From positions 1 through 64,000 of the forward strand of contig NZ_BBNM01000002.1 in assembly GCF_000760595.1 (NCBI RefSeq): 64,000 nt of DNA, written 5' to 3'. Under the pieces are notes generated by a model. It had not been told where the DNA came from. It worked only from the letters and a program-made list of their open reading frames with translations, and did no database searches. Origin of the DNA: Acinetobacter soli (GTDB taxonomy: Bacteria; Pseudomonadota; Gammaproteobacteria; Pseudomonadales; Moraxellaceae). Shown here one piece after another: positions 50,634-60,301 of this stretch (positions are counted from its first letter, which is position 1; every line of letters begins with the position of its first letter). Made by a program: the position numbers and the translations under genes.

Positions 50634-51272
50634 TCAGGCCTTGATCGTAGGACGAACGATAACGTCGCCACCAGTAGCACCAGGAATCGCACCTTTAACA
50701 ACGAGAACTGAACGCTCTGCATCGATAGATACAATTTCAAGACCTTGTACTGTTACGCGTTCATCACCTAGGTGACCGGCCATTTTTTTGCCTTTGAACA
50801 CGCGTCCAGGAGTTTGGTTTTGACCTGTAGAACCTAAAACACGGTGAGAAACTGAGTTACCGTGAGTCGCGTCTTGGGTACGGAAGTTCCAACGCTTAAC
50901 ACCACCTTGGAAACCTTTACCTTTTGATTGACCAGTTACGTCAACAACTTGACCAACTGCGAACAAATCAACACCAATTGTACCGCCAACTTCACGGCCT
51001 TCAAGCTCAGCTTCAGTTACGCGAAACTCTTTAACCAAACGACCAGCAGCAACACCCGCTTTCGCGAAGTGACCTTTCTGAGCATTGGTTACGCGAGATT
51101 CACGACGTTCGCCAGTAGTAACTTGAACCGCTTGATAACCATCAGTTTCAAGCGTTTTAATTTGAGTGATACGGTTAGGATCAACCTCAATCACTGTAAC
51201 AGGCACAGAGACGCCGGCATCTGTAAAGATACGGGTCATACCGCACTTGCGGCCGACTAAACCAATAGCCAT
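50634..51272 (-). CDS. rplC: 50S ribosomal protein L3
   Basis: A 212-aa early-assembly protein. The [17 protein letters not shown] block holds the glutamine methylated by PrmB in other bacteria. Confidence 0.98.
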   Translation of the reverse strand: MAIGLVGRKCGMTRIFTDAGVSVPVTVIEVDPNRITQIKTLETDGYQAVQVTTGERRESRVTNAQKGHFAKAGVAAGRLVKEFRVTEAELEGREVGGTIGVDLFAVGQVVDVTGQSKGKGFQGGVKRWNFRTQDATHGNSVSHRVLGSTGQNQTPGRVFKGKKMAGHLGDERVTVQGLEIVSIDAERSVLVVKGAIPGATGGDVIVRPTIKA

Positions 51273-51331
51273 GTGTGTAACCTCTAAAAAAGCAGCTTAA
51301 TTAATGCCAGGCACTAATTAACCCGAAAGCC

Positions 51332-51643
51332 TTAACCCAATGCGATCTGAACATCAACACCAGCTGCAAGATCCAATTTCATCAATGCATCAACAGTTTT
51401 GTCTGTTGGTTGAACGATATCGATCAAACGTTTGTAGGTGCGGATTTCGTACTGATCACGCGCGTCTTTGTTTACGTGCGGTGAAGTAAGAACGTTGAAG
51501 CGTTCGATGCGAGTAGGCATCGGGATTGGACCACACACTTGTGCGCCAGTACGCTTAGCGGTTTCTACGATCTCTTGAGAAGATTGATCAATTAAACGAT
51601 GATCAAAAGACTTAAGACGGATACGGATTCTCTGGTTAGACAT
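51332..51643 (-). CDS. rpsJ: 30S ribosomal protein S10
   Basis: A 103-aa protein, also the NusE transcription factor. I chose the ATG at 51643 ([19 protein letters not shown]); the earlier in-frame ATG at 51697 adds leader-derived sequence. First gene of the S10 operon. Confidence 0.98.
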   Translation of the reverse strand: MSNQRIRIRLKSFDHRLIDQSSQEIVETAKRTGAQVCGPIPMPTRIERFNVLTSPHVNKDARDQYEIRTYKRLIDIVQPTDKTVDALMKLDLAAGVDVQIALG

Positions 51644-51809
51644 ACCAGTAAACTCCAAGCCAAAAATATATAAAGAATCACCCTTGACGCACCTCACCTA
51701 ATGGTAAGTGTCAAAGGCAGTGAAAATCACTAAGGTCACGATCGATGCCGCGACTGTCATGCATTTACTACGTTTTCCGCAGCAAATGCCCCATAATTTG
51801 GGGTGGCTC

Positions 51810-51838
51810 ATTATAACGATTGTTTAAGTCTTATGCAA
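51810..51838 (-). promoter_or_regulatory. S10 operon promoter
   Basis: Leftward: -35 TTGCAT, 17-base spacer, perfect -10 TATAAT. The leader to rpsJ is about 160 bases and begins with a CCCC-AAATTAT-GGGG hairpin (51789-51803) at or next to the 5' end. Confidence 0.7.
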
Positions 51839-51906
51839 TTCTATTTCTGGTTTTTTTCATAAAATTTGGGCTTTTTTTGTTTTTATTGATGCCCCTACCG
51901 ATGCAA

Positions 51907-52638
51907 TCAAGATGCCTCTAATACATATTCAATCGCTTGGTTGAGTAATTGATTACCTTCTTGAAAATACCCGCGCCGAGAATTCTTAAGCTCTGCCAGA
52001 TTGCTGATAATATCGCCGGTTAAGTGACCAACATGCTCATCATCTTCTAGAAACAACTCAAGTGTCTGTGGGGTAATTTCGGGGTGAAACTGAAAGCCCA
52101 AAACATTTTTGCCAATCTGGTACATTTGGTTACGACAAATTTGATTTTCTGCCAAATGCACTGCACCTTTGGGAATTTCAAAGCATTCGTTGTGCCACTG
52201 CAATACATTGACGCGCTCGGGTAATTGAAAACATGTTGCTGGAATATTATGCACGCGCTGCACTGTGGTCCAGCCAACTTCATGATAGGCGCTATGACTT
52301 ACCGCAGCGCCTAAGGCACTGGCAATCAGTTGCCCACCCAAACACAAGCCAATAGCCGGTTTTCCTGCCGCAAGATAGCGACGGATCCAACGTTTTTCAA
52401 GCTTGAGCCATGGATAATTGGCTTCGTCATTCACACTAATATTCCCCCCCATAATAATGAGCAGGTCGACATCTTCTATTTGTGGCAACGCTTCAATTTC
52501 AAGCGCCGAATCGGCTGGCAAGGCAAAAAATTCGGTTGCAGTAATTTTGGCGTGGTTCGACTTAAGAAATTCATAGCAACTTCCGAACCCTTCACCAGCA
52601 ATATGCTGAAAATAATGCACTTTTAAAAACGGCTTCAT
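51907..52638 (-). CDS. Class I glutamine amidotransferase-like protein
   Basis: A 243-aa protein with the complete triad C99 (IGLCLGGQ), H185 and E187 (FQFHPEIT). It resembles stand-alone GMP-synthase-like amidotransferases rather than a biosynthetic subunit. The ATG at 52638 is used; an in-frame TTG six bases upstream lies better behind AGG and is possible. Amide acceptor unknown. Divergent from metC. Confidence 0.88.
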   Translation of the reverse strand: MKPFLKVHYFQHIAGEGFGSCYEFLKSNHAKITATEFFALPADSALEIEALPQIEDVDLLIIMGGNISVNDEANYPWLKLEKRWIRRYLAAGKPAIGLCLGGQLIASALGAAVSHSAYHEVGWTTVQRVHNIPATCFQLPERVNVLQWHNECFEIPKGAVHLAENQICRNQMYQIGKNVLGFQFHPEITPQTLELFLEDDEHVGHLTGDIISNLAELKNSRRGYFQEGNQLLNQAIEYVLEAS

Positions 52639-52807
52639 GCGCAATTCAAACCTATATTGTTGTTAGTATCAAAGAGGGTTGTGCAAAATTGAAGCCAACT
52701 TAAATGAAAATTGACACTTTCAAATAAAAACCAACAAAACACGCAAAAACTGGCGTAATTGCTTAATTTTTTTTACTCTAGTTCAAATTCCATTACGATT
52801 TTGCACC

Positions 52808-54001
52808 ATGTCTGACAATAAAAAAACTCAAACTGCACTGATTCATGCGCCACGCAATGCACCGCAGTATATTCATAGCATCCAACCTCCCCTGTTTCGT
52901 GCATCAACCATTATTTTTCCAAGTACAGCGCACCTTTTTGATCGCCATTGGAGCGATCCCTATGACTATAGTTATGGAACTCATGGCACACCCACTACAT
53001 TTACGCTCGGTGATCAACTGGCACAGCTTGAAGGTGGACAGTTTTGCTTACTGGCACCGAGTGGTCTCTCGGCGATTAATTTAGTCAATTCGACATTTTT
53101 AAGCCAAGGTGACGAGGTCTGGGTGCCAGATAACGTTTATGGACCAAACATAGAGCACCTAAAAAATTTGCAGCAGCGTTACGGTATTCATGTACGAATC
53201 TATAATCCGATTGACGCAGACAGCTTCGTACCCAGCGCAGCAACCAAGCTCCTTTGGCTTGAAGCAGCAGGCTCGATTACGCTTGAGTTTCCAGATTTAA
53301 AAGCATTATTAAAAAAGGCCCAAGCTGCTCAGGTTATCACTGCTTTGGACAATACATGGGGAGCCGGTTTGGCGTTTAACGCTTTTGATATTGGCGATGA
53401 ACATCTCTCGGTCGATGTAACGGTACATGCCCTGACCAAATATCCCAGTGGTGGAGGCGACATCTTAATGGGTAGCGTAATCACCCGCAGTAAAGCCTTG
53501 CATGATCGACTTTTTAAAATTCATGCCAATCAGGGCATTTGTGTGTCGGGTGATGATACAGCACAGATTATACGCAGTTTGCCGCATATGGCGCTGCGTT
53601 ATCAACAGCAGGCCGATCACGCACGCACTTTAATAACGTGGCTGCAACAGCAAACGCAATTTACACAAGTGCTCCATCCTAGCCTTGCCAGCAGTCCGGG
53701 ACACATCTACTGGAAAGAGGTATGTACTACAGGGCAAAGTGCGGGTCTGGTCAGTGTAATTTTTGACTCCAGATATGATTTGGCTGCGATTCGACGTTTT
53801 TGTGATGTATTAACACTCTTCAAGCTGGGATTTAGCTGGGGAGGCCCGATGAGTCTAGTCATGCTTTATGATCTGAAACAGATGCGTCAGTTAGATACTA
53901 CACATTTACAACAGGGTTTACTGGTTCGTTTTTGCATAGGACTGGAACATCCGCAAGATTTAATTCAAGATATCCAAAACGCACTACAACAACTTGAATA
54001 A
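52808..54001 (+). CDS. metC: Cystathionine beta-lyase-like PLP enzyme
   Basis: A 397-aa Cys/Met-metabolism PLP enzyme. The Schiff-base lysine is K211 ([10 protein letters not shown]), with the YGTHGTPTT segment at 56-64 and D181 (ALDNTW) contacting the PLP ring. Closest to cystathionine beta-lyase (homocysteine formation); related gamma-lyases or synthases cannot be excluded. It runs into the HerA-like gene 20 bases later. Confidence 0.87.
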   Translation: MSDNKKTQTALIHAPRNAPQYIHSIQPPLFRASTIIFPSTAHLFDRHWSDPYDYSYGTHGTPTTFTLGDQLAQLEGGQFCLLAPSGLSAINLVNSTFLSQGDEVWVPDNVYGPNIEHLKNLQQRYGIHVRIYNPIDADSFVPSAATKLLWLEAAGSITLEFPDLKALLKKAQAAQVITALDNTWGAGLAFNAFDIGDEHLSVDVTVHALTKYPSGGGDILMGSVITRSKALHDRLFKIHANQGICVSGDDTAQIIRSLPHMALRYQQQADHARTLITWLQQQTQFTQVLHPSLASSPGHIYWKEVCTTGQSAGLVSVIFDSRYDLAAIRRFCDVLTLFKLGFSWGGPMSLVMLYDLKQMRQLDTTHLQQGLLVRFCIGLEHPQDLIQDIQNALQQLE

Positions 54002-54021
54002 CAATCACCAGAGGACAACCT

Positions 54022-55572
54022 ATGGGAACACCAATTATCATTGCAAAAAACAGCCGTGATCCTTCACAAGAGATTGTTTTACATTCCGAGTTTGCCAATC
54101 GGCATGGTTTGATTGCCGGCGCAACCGGAACAGGAAAAACAGTTACTTTAAAAGTATTGGCAGAAAATTTTTCACGGATTGGTGTCCCGGTTTTTTTGGC
54201 CGATGCCAAAGGTGATGTATCAAGTATCGCCAAAGCTGGTCGCAGTAACCCCAAATTTGAACAGCGCTTACAACTCTTAGGCCTTGATCAAATTCCATTT
54301 GCTGCCTCTCCCACTGTATTTTGGGATGTATTCGGTCAGCACGGGCACCCTATTCGAACCACCATTTCCGAAATTGGGCCGCTGCTTTTAGCACAAATGC
54401 TCAATCTGAACGACACTCAAGAGGGCGTGTTATCGGCAGTGTTTCGTATTGCCGATGATCAAGGATTGCTGCTAATCGATTTTAAAGATTTAAAAGCCAT
54501 GCTCAGTTATGTCAGTGACAATGCTGCCGATTTAAAAGCCGAATACGGTAATTTATCGCCTGCCAGTATTGGGGCAATTCAGCGCAATTTATTGGCCTTG
54601 GGCGATCAGGGTGCCGAGCAATTTTTTGGTGAACCCAGCTTAAATATTTTGGATTTTATTCAAACCGATGCTCAAGGCCATGGCTACATCAATCTGCTTG
54701 CCGCGGATCAGCTCATGAACTCACCAAAACTTTATGCCACCTTCCTACTGTGGATGTTGTCCGAACTGTTTGAACAACTGCCTGAAGTCGGCGATGCGGA
54801 CAAGCCTAAACTGGTGTTCTTTTTTGATGAAGCCCACTTGCTGTTTGACAACGCCAGCCCTGCCCTACAACAGAAAATTGAGCAGGTGGTCCGTCTGATT
54901 CGCTCTAAAGGGGTTGGGATATACTTTATTACCCAAAATCCACTGGATTTACCAGAAAGCGTACTTGGCCAGCTGGGAAATCGTGTCCAGCACGCCTTAC
55001 GCGCCTTTACTCCTAAAGATCAAAAAGCGGTAAAAACAGCCGCCGATACCTTTCGGGCCAATCCAGATTTTAAAGTCGATCAGGCCATTACAGAACTGGC
55101 TGTTGGAGAGGCCCTGATCAGTTGTCTCGACGAACAAGGCACACCTCAAATTGTACAACGTGGCTGGGTTATGCCGCCCTACTCATCGTTTAGCCCACTC
55201 AGTGATGAAGAACGTCAGGCGCTGATGGCGCAGAGTTTGGTGGCGGGTGTGTATGAAAAGATGGTCGATCGCGATAGTGCATATGAAATGCTGCAACAAA
55301 AAGTCAGTGATCGGCTTGAGCAAGAGCAGGCGCAAGCTGAAGCTGCACAGCAAGCCAAACAGCAGGAAGCTTTAGCAAAACAGCAGGCCAAAGAACAAGA
55401 GCGCTTAGCGCGTGAACAGCAAAAAGCCGATGAAAAAGCTCAGCGTGACCGCGACAAACTGACTCAAGATGTGCTGGGTACATTTGCTAAAAGTGCAGCA
55501 CGCACTCTGGGCGGACCAACCGGCCAGAAACTGGTTCGTGGCTTGCTCGGCTCACTGTTTGGAAAGCGATAG
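54022..55572 (+). CDS. HerA-like ATPase, DUF853/YjgR family
   Basis: A 516-aa P-loop ATPase: Walker A GATGTGKT at 33-40, Walker [11 protein letters not shown] near 263-272, then an FtsK/HerA-like arginine-finger region. A charged, coiled-coil-like Gln/Lys/Glu tract covers about residues 430-480, followed by a basic Gly-rich end. The family is widespread in proteobacteria with no settled role. GAGGA precedes the ATG. Confidence 0.88.
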   Translation: MGTPIIIAKNSRDPSQEIVLHSEFANRHGLIAGATGTGKTVTLKVLAENFSRIGVPVFLADAKGDVSSIAKAGRSNPKFEQRLQLLGLDQIPFAASPTVFWDVFGQHGHPIRTTISEIGPLLLAQMLNLNDTQEGVLSAVFRIADDQGLLLIDFKDLKAMLSYVSDNAADLKAEYGNLSPASIGAIQRNLLALGDQGAEQFFGEPSLNILDFIQTDAQGHGYINLLAADQLMNSPKLYATFLLWMLSELFEQLPEVGDADKPKLVFFFDEAHLLFDNASPALQQKIEQVVRLIRSKGVGIYFITQNPLDLPESVLGQLGNRVQHALRAFTPKDQKAVKTAADTFRANPDFKVDQAITELAVGEALISCLDEQGTPQIVQRGWVMPPYSSFSPLSDEERQALMAQSLVAGVYEKMVDRDSAYEMLQQKVSDRLEQEQAQAEAAQQAKQQEALAKQQAKEQERLAREQQKADEKAQRDRDKLTQDVLGTFAKSAARTLGGPTGQKLVRGLLGSLFGKR

Positions 55573-55604
55573 ATCTTTATTTTTATCTATTTTTAAAAGG
55601 TATA

Positions 55605-55633
55605 TTGAAAATGCACTTTATAAGATGTATTTT
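55605..55633 (+). promoter_or_regulatory. Promoter of the flavohaemoglobin-like gene
   Basis: -35 TTGAAA, 17-base spacer, -10 TATTTT; the -10 lies inside the palindrome at 55617-55649, so a bound repressor would block it. Confidence 0.55.
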
Positions 55634-55649
55634 AAATACATCTTATAAA
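55617..55649. promoter_or_regulatory. Perfect 33-bp palindrome, NsrR-type operator
   Basis: Two 16-base arms (left TTTATAAGATGTATTT) around one central T, with no mismatch. The core AAGATGTATTT closely fits the NsrR half-site of gammaproteobacteria, and nsrR lies one gene downstream. Confidence 0.82.
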
Positions 55650-55666
55650 CTACAAATGGTCGCATC

Positions 55667-56428
55667 ATGACGCCTGAGCACATTCAACTCATTCAATCCA
55701 CAGTCCCGGTCTTACGTGAGCACGGTGTTGCATTAACCCGTTATTTCTACGCACGCATGTTAAAACAACATCCGGAACTTAAGCATATTTTTAATCAAGA
55801 TCATCAGCAAACTGGACGTCAGCCCCGTGCTTTGGCCGCTGCGGTACTGGCCTATGCCGAACACATTGAGCATCCGGAAAAATTAGCCAAAGCTGTCGAG
55901 CGCATTACCAGCACCCATGTTCGTCTAGACATTCAACCTGAGCATTATGCAGTTGTAGGTGAGCATCTTTTACATTCGATTTCTGAGGTATTGAACGTTC
56001 CCTTTGAATCTGAACTGATCTTGGCGTGGCAACAGGCTTATCAACAATTAGCAGATCTTTTGATTCGCGTTGAGCAAGAAAAATATCATCAGCTAGCCGC
56101 ACAACCGGGTGGCTGGGCCGGATGGCGTGAGTTCAAAATCGTGGATATTCACACCGACGATGAAGGCAAGATTTTTAGTGTCGCGGCAGTCGACACCCAT
56201 CCACTTCCTGACATTCAGATCCCTTCATCGGTTACTGTTCGGGTAAACGTTCCGGAGTTAGGTTTAAAACAACCCGAACAATTTCCATTGCATCGCATTC
56301 AAGCAGCAAGCCATGTATGGGCATTTAAAGTCAAAACACCAGAAGACGCTGCAAATCATCACGTCGCAGATCGTCTTTTAAATGCCTATCAGGTTGGAGA
56401 TGAACTGCATCTGAGTGCTCCTATTTAA
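55667..56428 (+). CDS. hmp: Truncated flavohaemoglobin (globin with partial FAD domain)
   Basis: A 253-aa protein against about 395-400 for full Hmp. Residues 1-140 are a complete bacterial globin: YFYARML carries the distal B10 tyrosine, DHQQTGRQ the E7 region, and HVRLDIQPEHYAVVGEHLL the proximal histidine. Residues about 150-253 resemble the start of the FAD domain (WREFKIV... VGDELHLSAP), but the RxYS flavin motif is EQFPLH instead and the NAD-binding domain is absent, with a normal stop. NO or O2 binding is likely; self-contained NO dioxygenase activity is doubtful unless another reductase serves it. Confidence 0.85.
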   Translation: MTPEHIQLIQSTVPVLREHGVALTRYFYARMLKQHPELKHIFNQDHQQTGRQPRALAAAVLAYAEHIEHPEKLAKAVERITSTHVRLDIQPEHYAVVGEHLLHSISEVLNVPFESELILAWQQAYQQLADLLIRVEQEKYHQLAAQPGGWAGWREFKIVDIHTDDEGKIFSVAAVDTHPLPDIQIPSSVTVRVNVPELGLKQPEQFPLHRIQAASHVWAFKVKTPEDAANHHVADRLLNAYQVGDELHLSAPI

Positions 56429-56441
56429 GGGTTTAAAATTC

Positions 56442-56519
56442 ACAGATGAAATCCGTACTGTCTTCGTCTCCACGTTTCTTTCTGAGGACTTTCAGGCTAA
56501 GATGGGCTTTTTCATCTGT
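56442..56519. other. Inverted repeat between globin gene and nsrR
   Basis: ACAGATGAAA (56442-56451) pairs with TTTCATCTGT (56510-56519), 58 bases apart and just before nsrR. No T-run; possibly a regulatory leader or degenerate terminator. Confidence 0.5.
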
Positions 56520-56533
56520 TGTCTTTGCGGATC

Positions 56534-56962
56534 ATGCAACTCAATAAATTTACCGATTATGCACTGAGGATTCTGATGTATGTTTCACGCCCCAGTGAAT
56601 TCCCGTACACCATTGCCGATATTGCAAAGGATTTGCATGTCTCACAAAATCATCTGGTTAAAGTGGTTCACTTTATGGGAAAACAAGAGTGGATCATTAC
56701 AACACGGGGCAAAGGTGGAGGATTACGTTTAAATCCTAAAGCGCTAGAGATTCGACTAGGGCATATTGTGCGGATTCTTCAAGGTGATCACCAGATTGTG
56801 GAATGCCATGAACCACCTTGCGTCATGCGTGCGCATTGCGGTCTAAAAGGTATTCTAGATCAAGCGCTTGAGCAGTTTTACGTGTCACTCGATCAGCACA
56901 CGCTGCGTGACGTTTTAAACGCACCACCAACCTACTCGCCAATTGCCTTTGTCGCACTATAG
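56534..56962 (+). CDS. nsrR: NO-sensing repressor NsrR (Rrf2 family)
   Basis: A 142-aa winged-helix regulator with a [Fe-S] cluster. C91-x4-C96-x5-C102 matches the three E. coli NsrR ligands in spacing and number. MQLNKFTDYALRI is the family start, so the ATG at 56534 is preferred over an upstream TTG. NO destroys the cluster and releases DNA. Lies directly behind the globin gene and its operator, suggesting local control. Confidence 0.9.
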   Translation: MQLNKFTDYALRILMYVSRPSEFPYTIADIAKDLHVSQNHLVKVVHFMGKQEWIITTRGKGGGLRLNPKALEIRLGHIVRILQGDHQIVECHEPPCVMRAHCGLKGILDQALEQFYVSLDQHTLRDVLNAPPTYSPIAFVAL

Positions 56963-57048
56963 CGCAAAACACAGCGTATTCGATTCGCTAGATGTCGAGA
57001 CTTCCTTTATAATGGCTCGTGTATTTATCATTGAAAAAGTTAAGCTCT

Positions 57049-57870
57049 ATGCATCGCTATGCGAAATCCAAAGATACCAAGGCCAAACTCGCACCTAAAG
57101 AAAAAATTAGTTATGAGCGTAAAGCCGATCCTGCGATTACAGAGTATTCAGTTAAATCCCTGAATTGGTTGCGTAAAGCTGAATTTCTGATGAGTGCACC
57201 GAAACTTTCGCTGTGTGTAGAAGATACTGGTTACGAAATTGCATTTGCAGGCCGATCAAATGCAGGTAAATCGAGCGCGATTAACACACTCACTAATCAG
57301 AAACAGCTCGCACGTGCCTCTAAAAGACCTGGACGCACGCAGATGATCAACTTTTTCAGCTTGGGTAATCCAGATCAACGTCTCGTCGACTTACCTGGTT
57401 ACGGCTACGCAGCAGTTCCAGAAGACATGAAACGTGTCTGGCAAAAAGAGCTGGAAAACTATTTGATCCATCGTAAAAGTTTACAAGGCTTGGTGTTGTT
57501 GATGGATATTCGCCATCCCCTGCAACACTTTGACACCATGATGCTGGAATGGGCGCATGCACGTAAATTATTTGTACATATTTTACTGACCAAAGCCGAT
57601 AAATTAAATCGCGGCCCCGCCAATACCGCGCTCTTGGACGTAAAGCAATCTTTGAAAAAAATGAAGCTTAACTTCTCGATTCAGCTGTTTTCATCACTGA
57701 ACAAGCAAGGACTTGAAGAGCTCGCCAGCGTCATGGCTGGTCGTTTAAACTTCACCTTGAGCGAAGAACAACATTTTGATTTAAGCGCAATTCCTGAAGT
57801 CTCCGATGCAGATTTGGATATCGAGACAGATTCGGAAGATGATGCTGAACAATCGCAAAAAAATGATTAA
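57049..57870 (+). CDS. engB: Ribosome biogenesis GTPase EngB (YihA/YsxC)
   Basis: An essential GTPase for 50S assembly. G1 GRSNAGKSS is at residues 68-76, G3 DLPGYGYA near 115, G4 TKAD near 182. The 273-aa protein is longer than the E. coli 210: an extra basic N-terminus of about 45 residues and an acidic C-terminal tail of about 35 (Asp/Glu/Ser). The ATG at 57049 is used; an in-frame GTG at 57019 is possible. A terminator follows. Confidence 0.93.
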   Translation: MHRYAKSKDTKAKLAPKEKISYERKADPAITEYSVKSLNWLRKAEFLMSAPKLSLCVEDTGYEIAFAGRSNAGKSSAINTLTNQKQLARASKRPGRTQMINFFSLGNPDQRLVDLPGYGYAAVPEDMKRVWQKELENYLIHRKSLQGLVLLMDIRHPLQHFDTMMLEWAHARKLFVHILLTKADKLNRGPANTALLDVKQSLKKMKLNFSIQLFSSLNKQGLEELASVMAGRLNFTLSEEQHFDLSAIPEVSDADLDIETDSEDDAEQSQKND

Positions 57871-57892
57871 CATCATCACCAAATGACAATGG

Positions 57893-57933
57893 AATGTCCC
57901 GTATTGCAAAGCAATGTATCGGGGCATTTTTTT
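57893..57933 (+). terminator. Terminator after engB
   Basis: AATG-CCCG-ATTGC arms pair across an AAA loop with small bulges; seven T follow. Confidence 0.8.
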
Positions 57934-57982
57934 ATACTCAAATGCATGCATTGTTCTGTTTAGAACAGATTAGGACATGATT

Positions 57983-58927
57983 ATGAGTATGTTGTCATTT
58001 TTAAAAAAGAAACTTCCCGGATCGTCTATTGATTATCGTATTCAACCGCGAAAAGTAAAATTTGTTTGGCAAAACACACCCGTTGACTGGATTCCAAACC
58101 AGCCGTTTGCAAGCTACTTCATTAATGAAATCAATAATATTTTGCCCGCTGGTGAATTCTGGTTTTGTCGTCTTTATAACAAAGTTTTACCGCAAATTAC
58201 CGACGAAAAGCTCAAACTCGACGTACAGGCGTTTATACGCCAAGAAGCCATGCATGCCAATGCACACCAGTCGGCCAATAAAGAATATCTCTCTGCACGC
58301 CACATTGATATTCAGCGCAATCTGGATATCATGAATGTTGTATTCACCAAAGCACTGGCAGACAAGCCTTTTGACTTGACCGTTCCGGCTGCACTTGAAA
58401 AGCACTGGGACTTGTTTCGCTTAGGTGTAATCGCAACCGTCGAACACATGACCTGCGTATTGGGCAAATATGCGCTTTATAACCAGAAATGGCAGCAGTT
58501 GGGCGCCGATCCTGAAATGCTCGATTTAGTGAAATGGCATGGTGCAGAAGAAATCGAGCACCGTACCGTGGCTTTTGATTTGTATCGACACTTAGGCGGT
58601 GGCTATATTGCACGCTATTATTTAAGTGTTGCCGTGATTATTGGTGTGCTTGGACTTTGGGTAGATGGTGCTGCGCACATTATGAAGCAAGACCCACGCT
58701 TTGCCGAGTATAAGCCGAGCCTGTTCCGTCCATGGATCTGGTTAGAATGGTATAAACAAGCGCGTCATGACCATCAGTTATTGCCTAGTCCAATTTGGTT
58801 GATTGCACAGCAGATCGACTACTTAATGCCATGGTATGACCCTGTGAAGGAAGGCAGTACAGACGATGCGGTCGCGTATTTGAACCGCTCTCCGGCTGCC
58901 AAACGCGCCTTACAAGCTGCCGCATAA
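57983..58927 (+). CDS. PF10118-type metal-dependent hydrolase
   Basis: A 314-aa protein. AGGAC sits eight bases before the ATG at 57983, better than the ATG at 57977. Helical with Glu/His pairs (RQEAMHANAHQ; WHGAEEIEHRTVAF) arranged like a ferritin-like di-metal site, as in PF10118 proteins. A hydrophobic stretch near residues 212-230 may touch membranes. Reaction unknown; annotated in general as metal-dependent hydrolase. Confidence 0.82.
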   Translation: MSMLSFLKKKLPGSSIDYRIQPRKVKFVWQNTPVDWIPNQPFASYFINEINNILPAGEFWFCRLYNKVLPQITDEKLKLDVQAFIRQEAMHANAHQSANKEYLSARHIDIQRNLDIMNVVFTKALADKPFDLTVPAALEKHWDLFRLGVIATVEHMTCVLGKYALYNQKWQQLGADPEMLDLVKWHGAEEIEHRTVAFDLYRHLGGGYIARYYLSVAVIIGVLGLWVDGAAHIMKQDPRFAEYKPSLFRPWIWLEWYKQARHDHQLLPSPIWLIAQQIDYLMPWYDPVKEGSTDDAVAYLNRSPAAKRALQAAA

Positions 58928-58939
58928 AAACCAGATGCT

Positions 58940-58972
58940 TAAAAAAGCAGATCTTAAGATCTGCTTTTTTCA
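58940..58972. terminator. Bidirectional terminator
   Basis: AGCAGATCTT/AAGATCTGCT is a perfect 20-base palindrome with AAAAA and TTTTTT flanks, between convergent genes. Confidence 0.9.
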
Positions 58973-60223
58973 TTAGGAAAGTTCAGTGGATTGGGGTTCG
59001 GCTTGTTTGGCATAGCGATCGACCACAACACTGATCATCATATCGCCTTGTACATTCACTACTGTCCGCACGGTATCCAGAATCCGATCAATCGGTAGCA
59101 GTATCGCAATCGCTTCAGCAGGTAATCCGACCGATTGCAATACCATGATCATGGTGACCATTCCTGCACTTGGAATGCCTGGGGCACCCAACGAGGCAAT
59201 CATGGCCGTTAGACACACAATCAATTGCTGGGTTAGGCTCAAATCCATCCCGATTAGATTGGCAATAAATAACGCCGCCGCCGCTTCATAAAGTGCTGTG
59301 CCATCCATATTTAACTGGGTTCCCAGTGGAATCACAAATCCGGCTGTTTGTGGTCGAACTTTCAGATTTTCCTGCGCACATTTCATACTTAAGGGCATGG
59401 TAGCCGAGCTCGAACTGGTTGCAAATGCAGTAATCAGAGCCAGTCGCGTGCCTTTGAAAAAGGTGATTGGATTCATTTTGCCAAAGATCCACAATAACAG
59501 TGGCAAGACCACTGCACCATGAAAAATCGTGGTTCCTGTCACCACTAAAGCAAATTCAGCCAGACTCCCCAGCACTTTTAAATCTTCAGTGGCGATGAGT
59601 TTGGCCAGCAATGCCAAGATTCCAAGGGGTGCCAGTTTCATCACCCAGCCGACCAGCATCATCATGATATCGAAGAGTTGTACACTGAGCACACGGACCG
59701 ACTGAAAGCGATCACCACCTTTGATCAGTGCGGCACCCAATAGTAAAGCAAAGACCACCACTGCCAGCACATTCCCTTCAGCAAAGGCTTTAAAAGGATT
59801 GATCAGAGTATTTTGAATAAAGTTGGTGAGAAAACTCGAAGGCGTCAGGGTATCTGGCGTTTGATGATTTTGCATGGCGTCTGCAAATATACCAATATCC
59901 ATGCCCTGCCCAACAGAGAACAAATGTGCACAGCCAATTCCCAAAATCAGCGCAAAAGTGGTGGTGGTAAAACAGCATAACGCGGTAATTTTCCACACTC
60001 GATTGAACTGCCCACTGGCTTGCAGGTTAGACACCCCTACCACAATTGAGGTAAAAATCAGCGGAATCAGCAGCATTTTAAGTAGGCCAATAAAGATACT
60101 ACTGATCAGACTTAAAATATATAAACTGCTGGAAAAGAATGCGGTTTCAGGATTTAGGCTCAGTACGAGTCCGAATACAACCCCAATCACCGCAGCAATA
60201 AAAATCTGCGTGTTTAAGCTCAT
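58973..60223 (-). CDS. Dicarboxylate/amino acid:cation symporter (DAACS)
   Basis: A 416-aa membrane carrier of the glutamate/aspartate/C4-dicarboxylate family. The serine-rich hairpin TSSSSATMPLS (HP1) is near residue 271 and the sodium-binding NMDGTALYEA near 308. It resembles GltT/GltP more than DctA; substrate glutamate, aspartate or serine is plausible but unproven. Confidence 0.9.
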   Translation of the reverse strand: MSLNTQIFIAAVIGVVFGLVLSLNPETAFFSSSLYILSLISSIFIGLLKMLLIPLIFTSIVVGVSNLQASGQFNRVWKITALCCFTTTTFALILGIGCAHLFSVGQGMDIGIFADAMQNHQTPDTLTPSSFLTNFIQNTLINPFKAFAEGNVLAVVVFALLLGAALIKGGDRFQSVRVLSVQLFDIMMMLVGWVMKLAPLGILALLAKLIATEDLKVLGSLAEFALVVTGTTIFHGAVVLPLLLWIFGKMNPITFFKGTRLALITAFATSSSSATMPLSMKCAQENLKVRPQTAGFVIPLGTQLNMDGTALYEAAAALFIANLIGMDLSLTQQLIVCLTAMIASLGAPGIPSAGMVTMIMVLQSVGLPAEAIAILLPIDRILDTVRTVVNVQGDMMISVVVDRYAKQAEPQSTELS

Positions 60224-60301
60224 AATGCATCATTTTTTTAATTCGTTAGCCGCAATATGACACGCTCGGCTCGAAGAATCGAGTGCTTTTAACATCTGAA
60301 A

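Noticed and set aside
60258..60285. CTCGA/TCGAG hairpin between tesB and the symporter as a terminator
   Set aside because: The short T tract lies on the strand opposite to both flanking genes.
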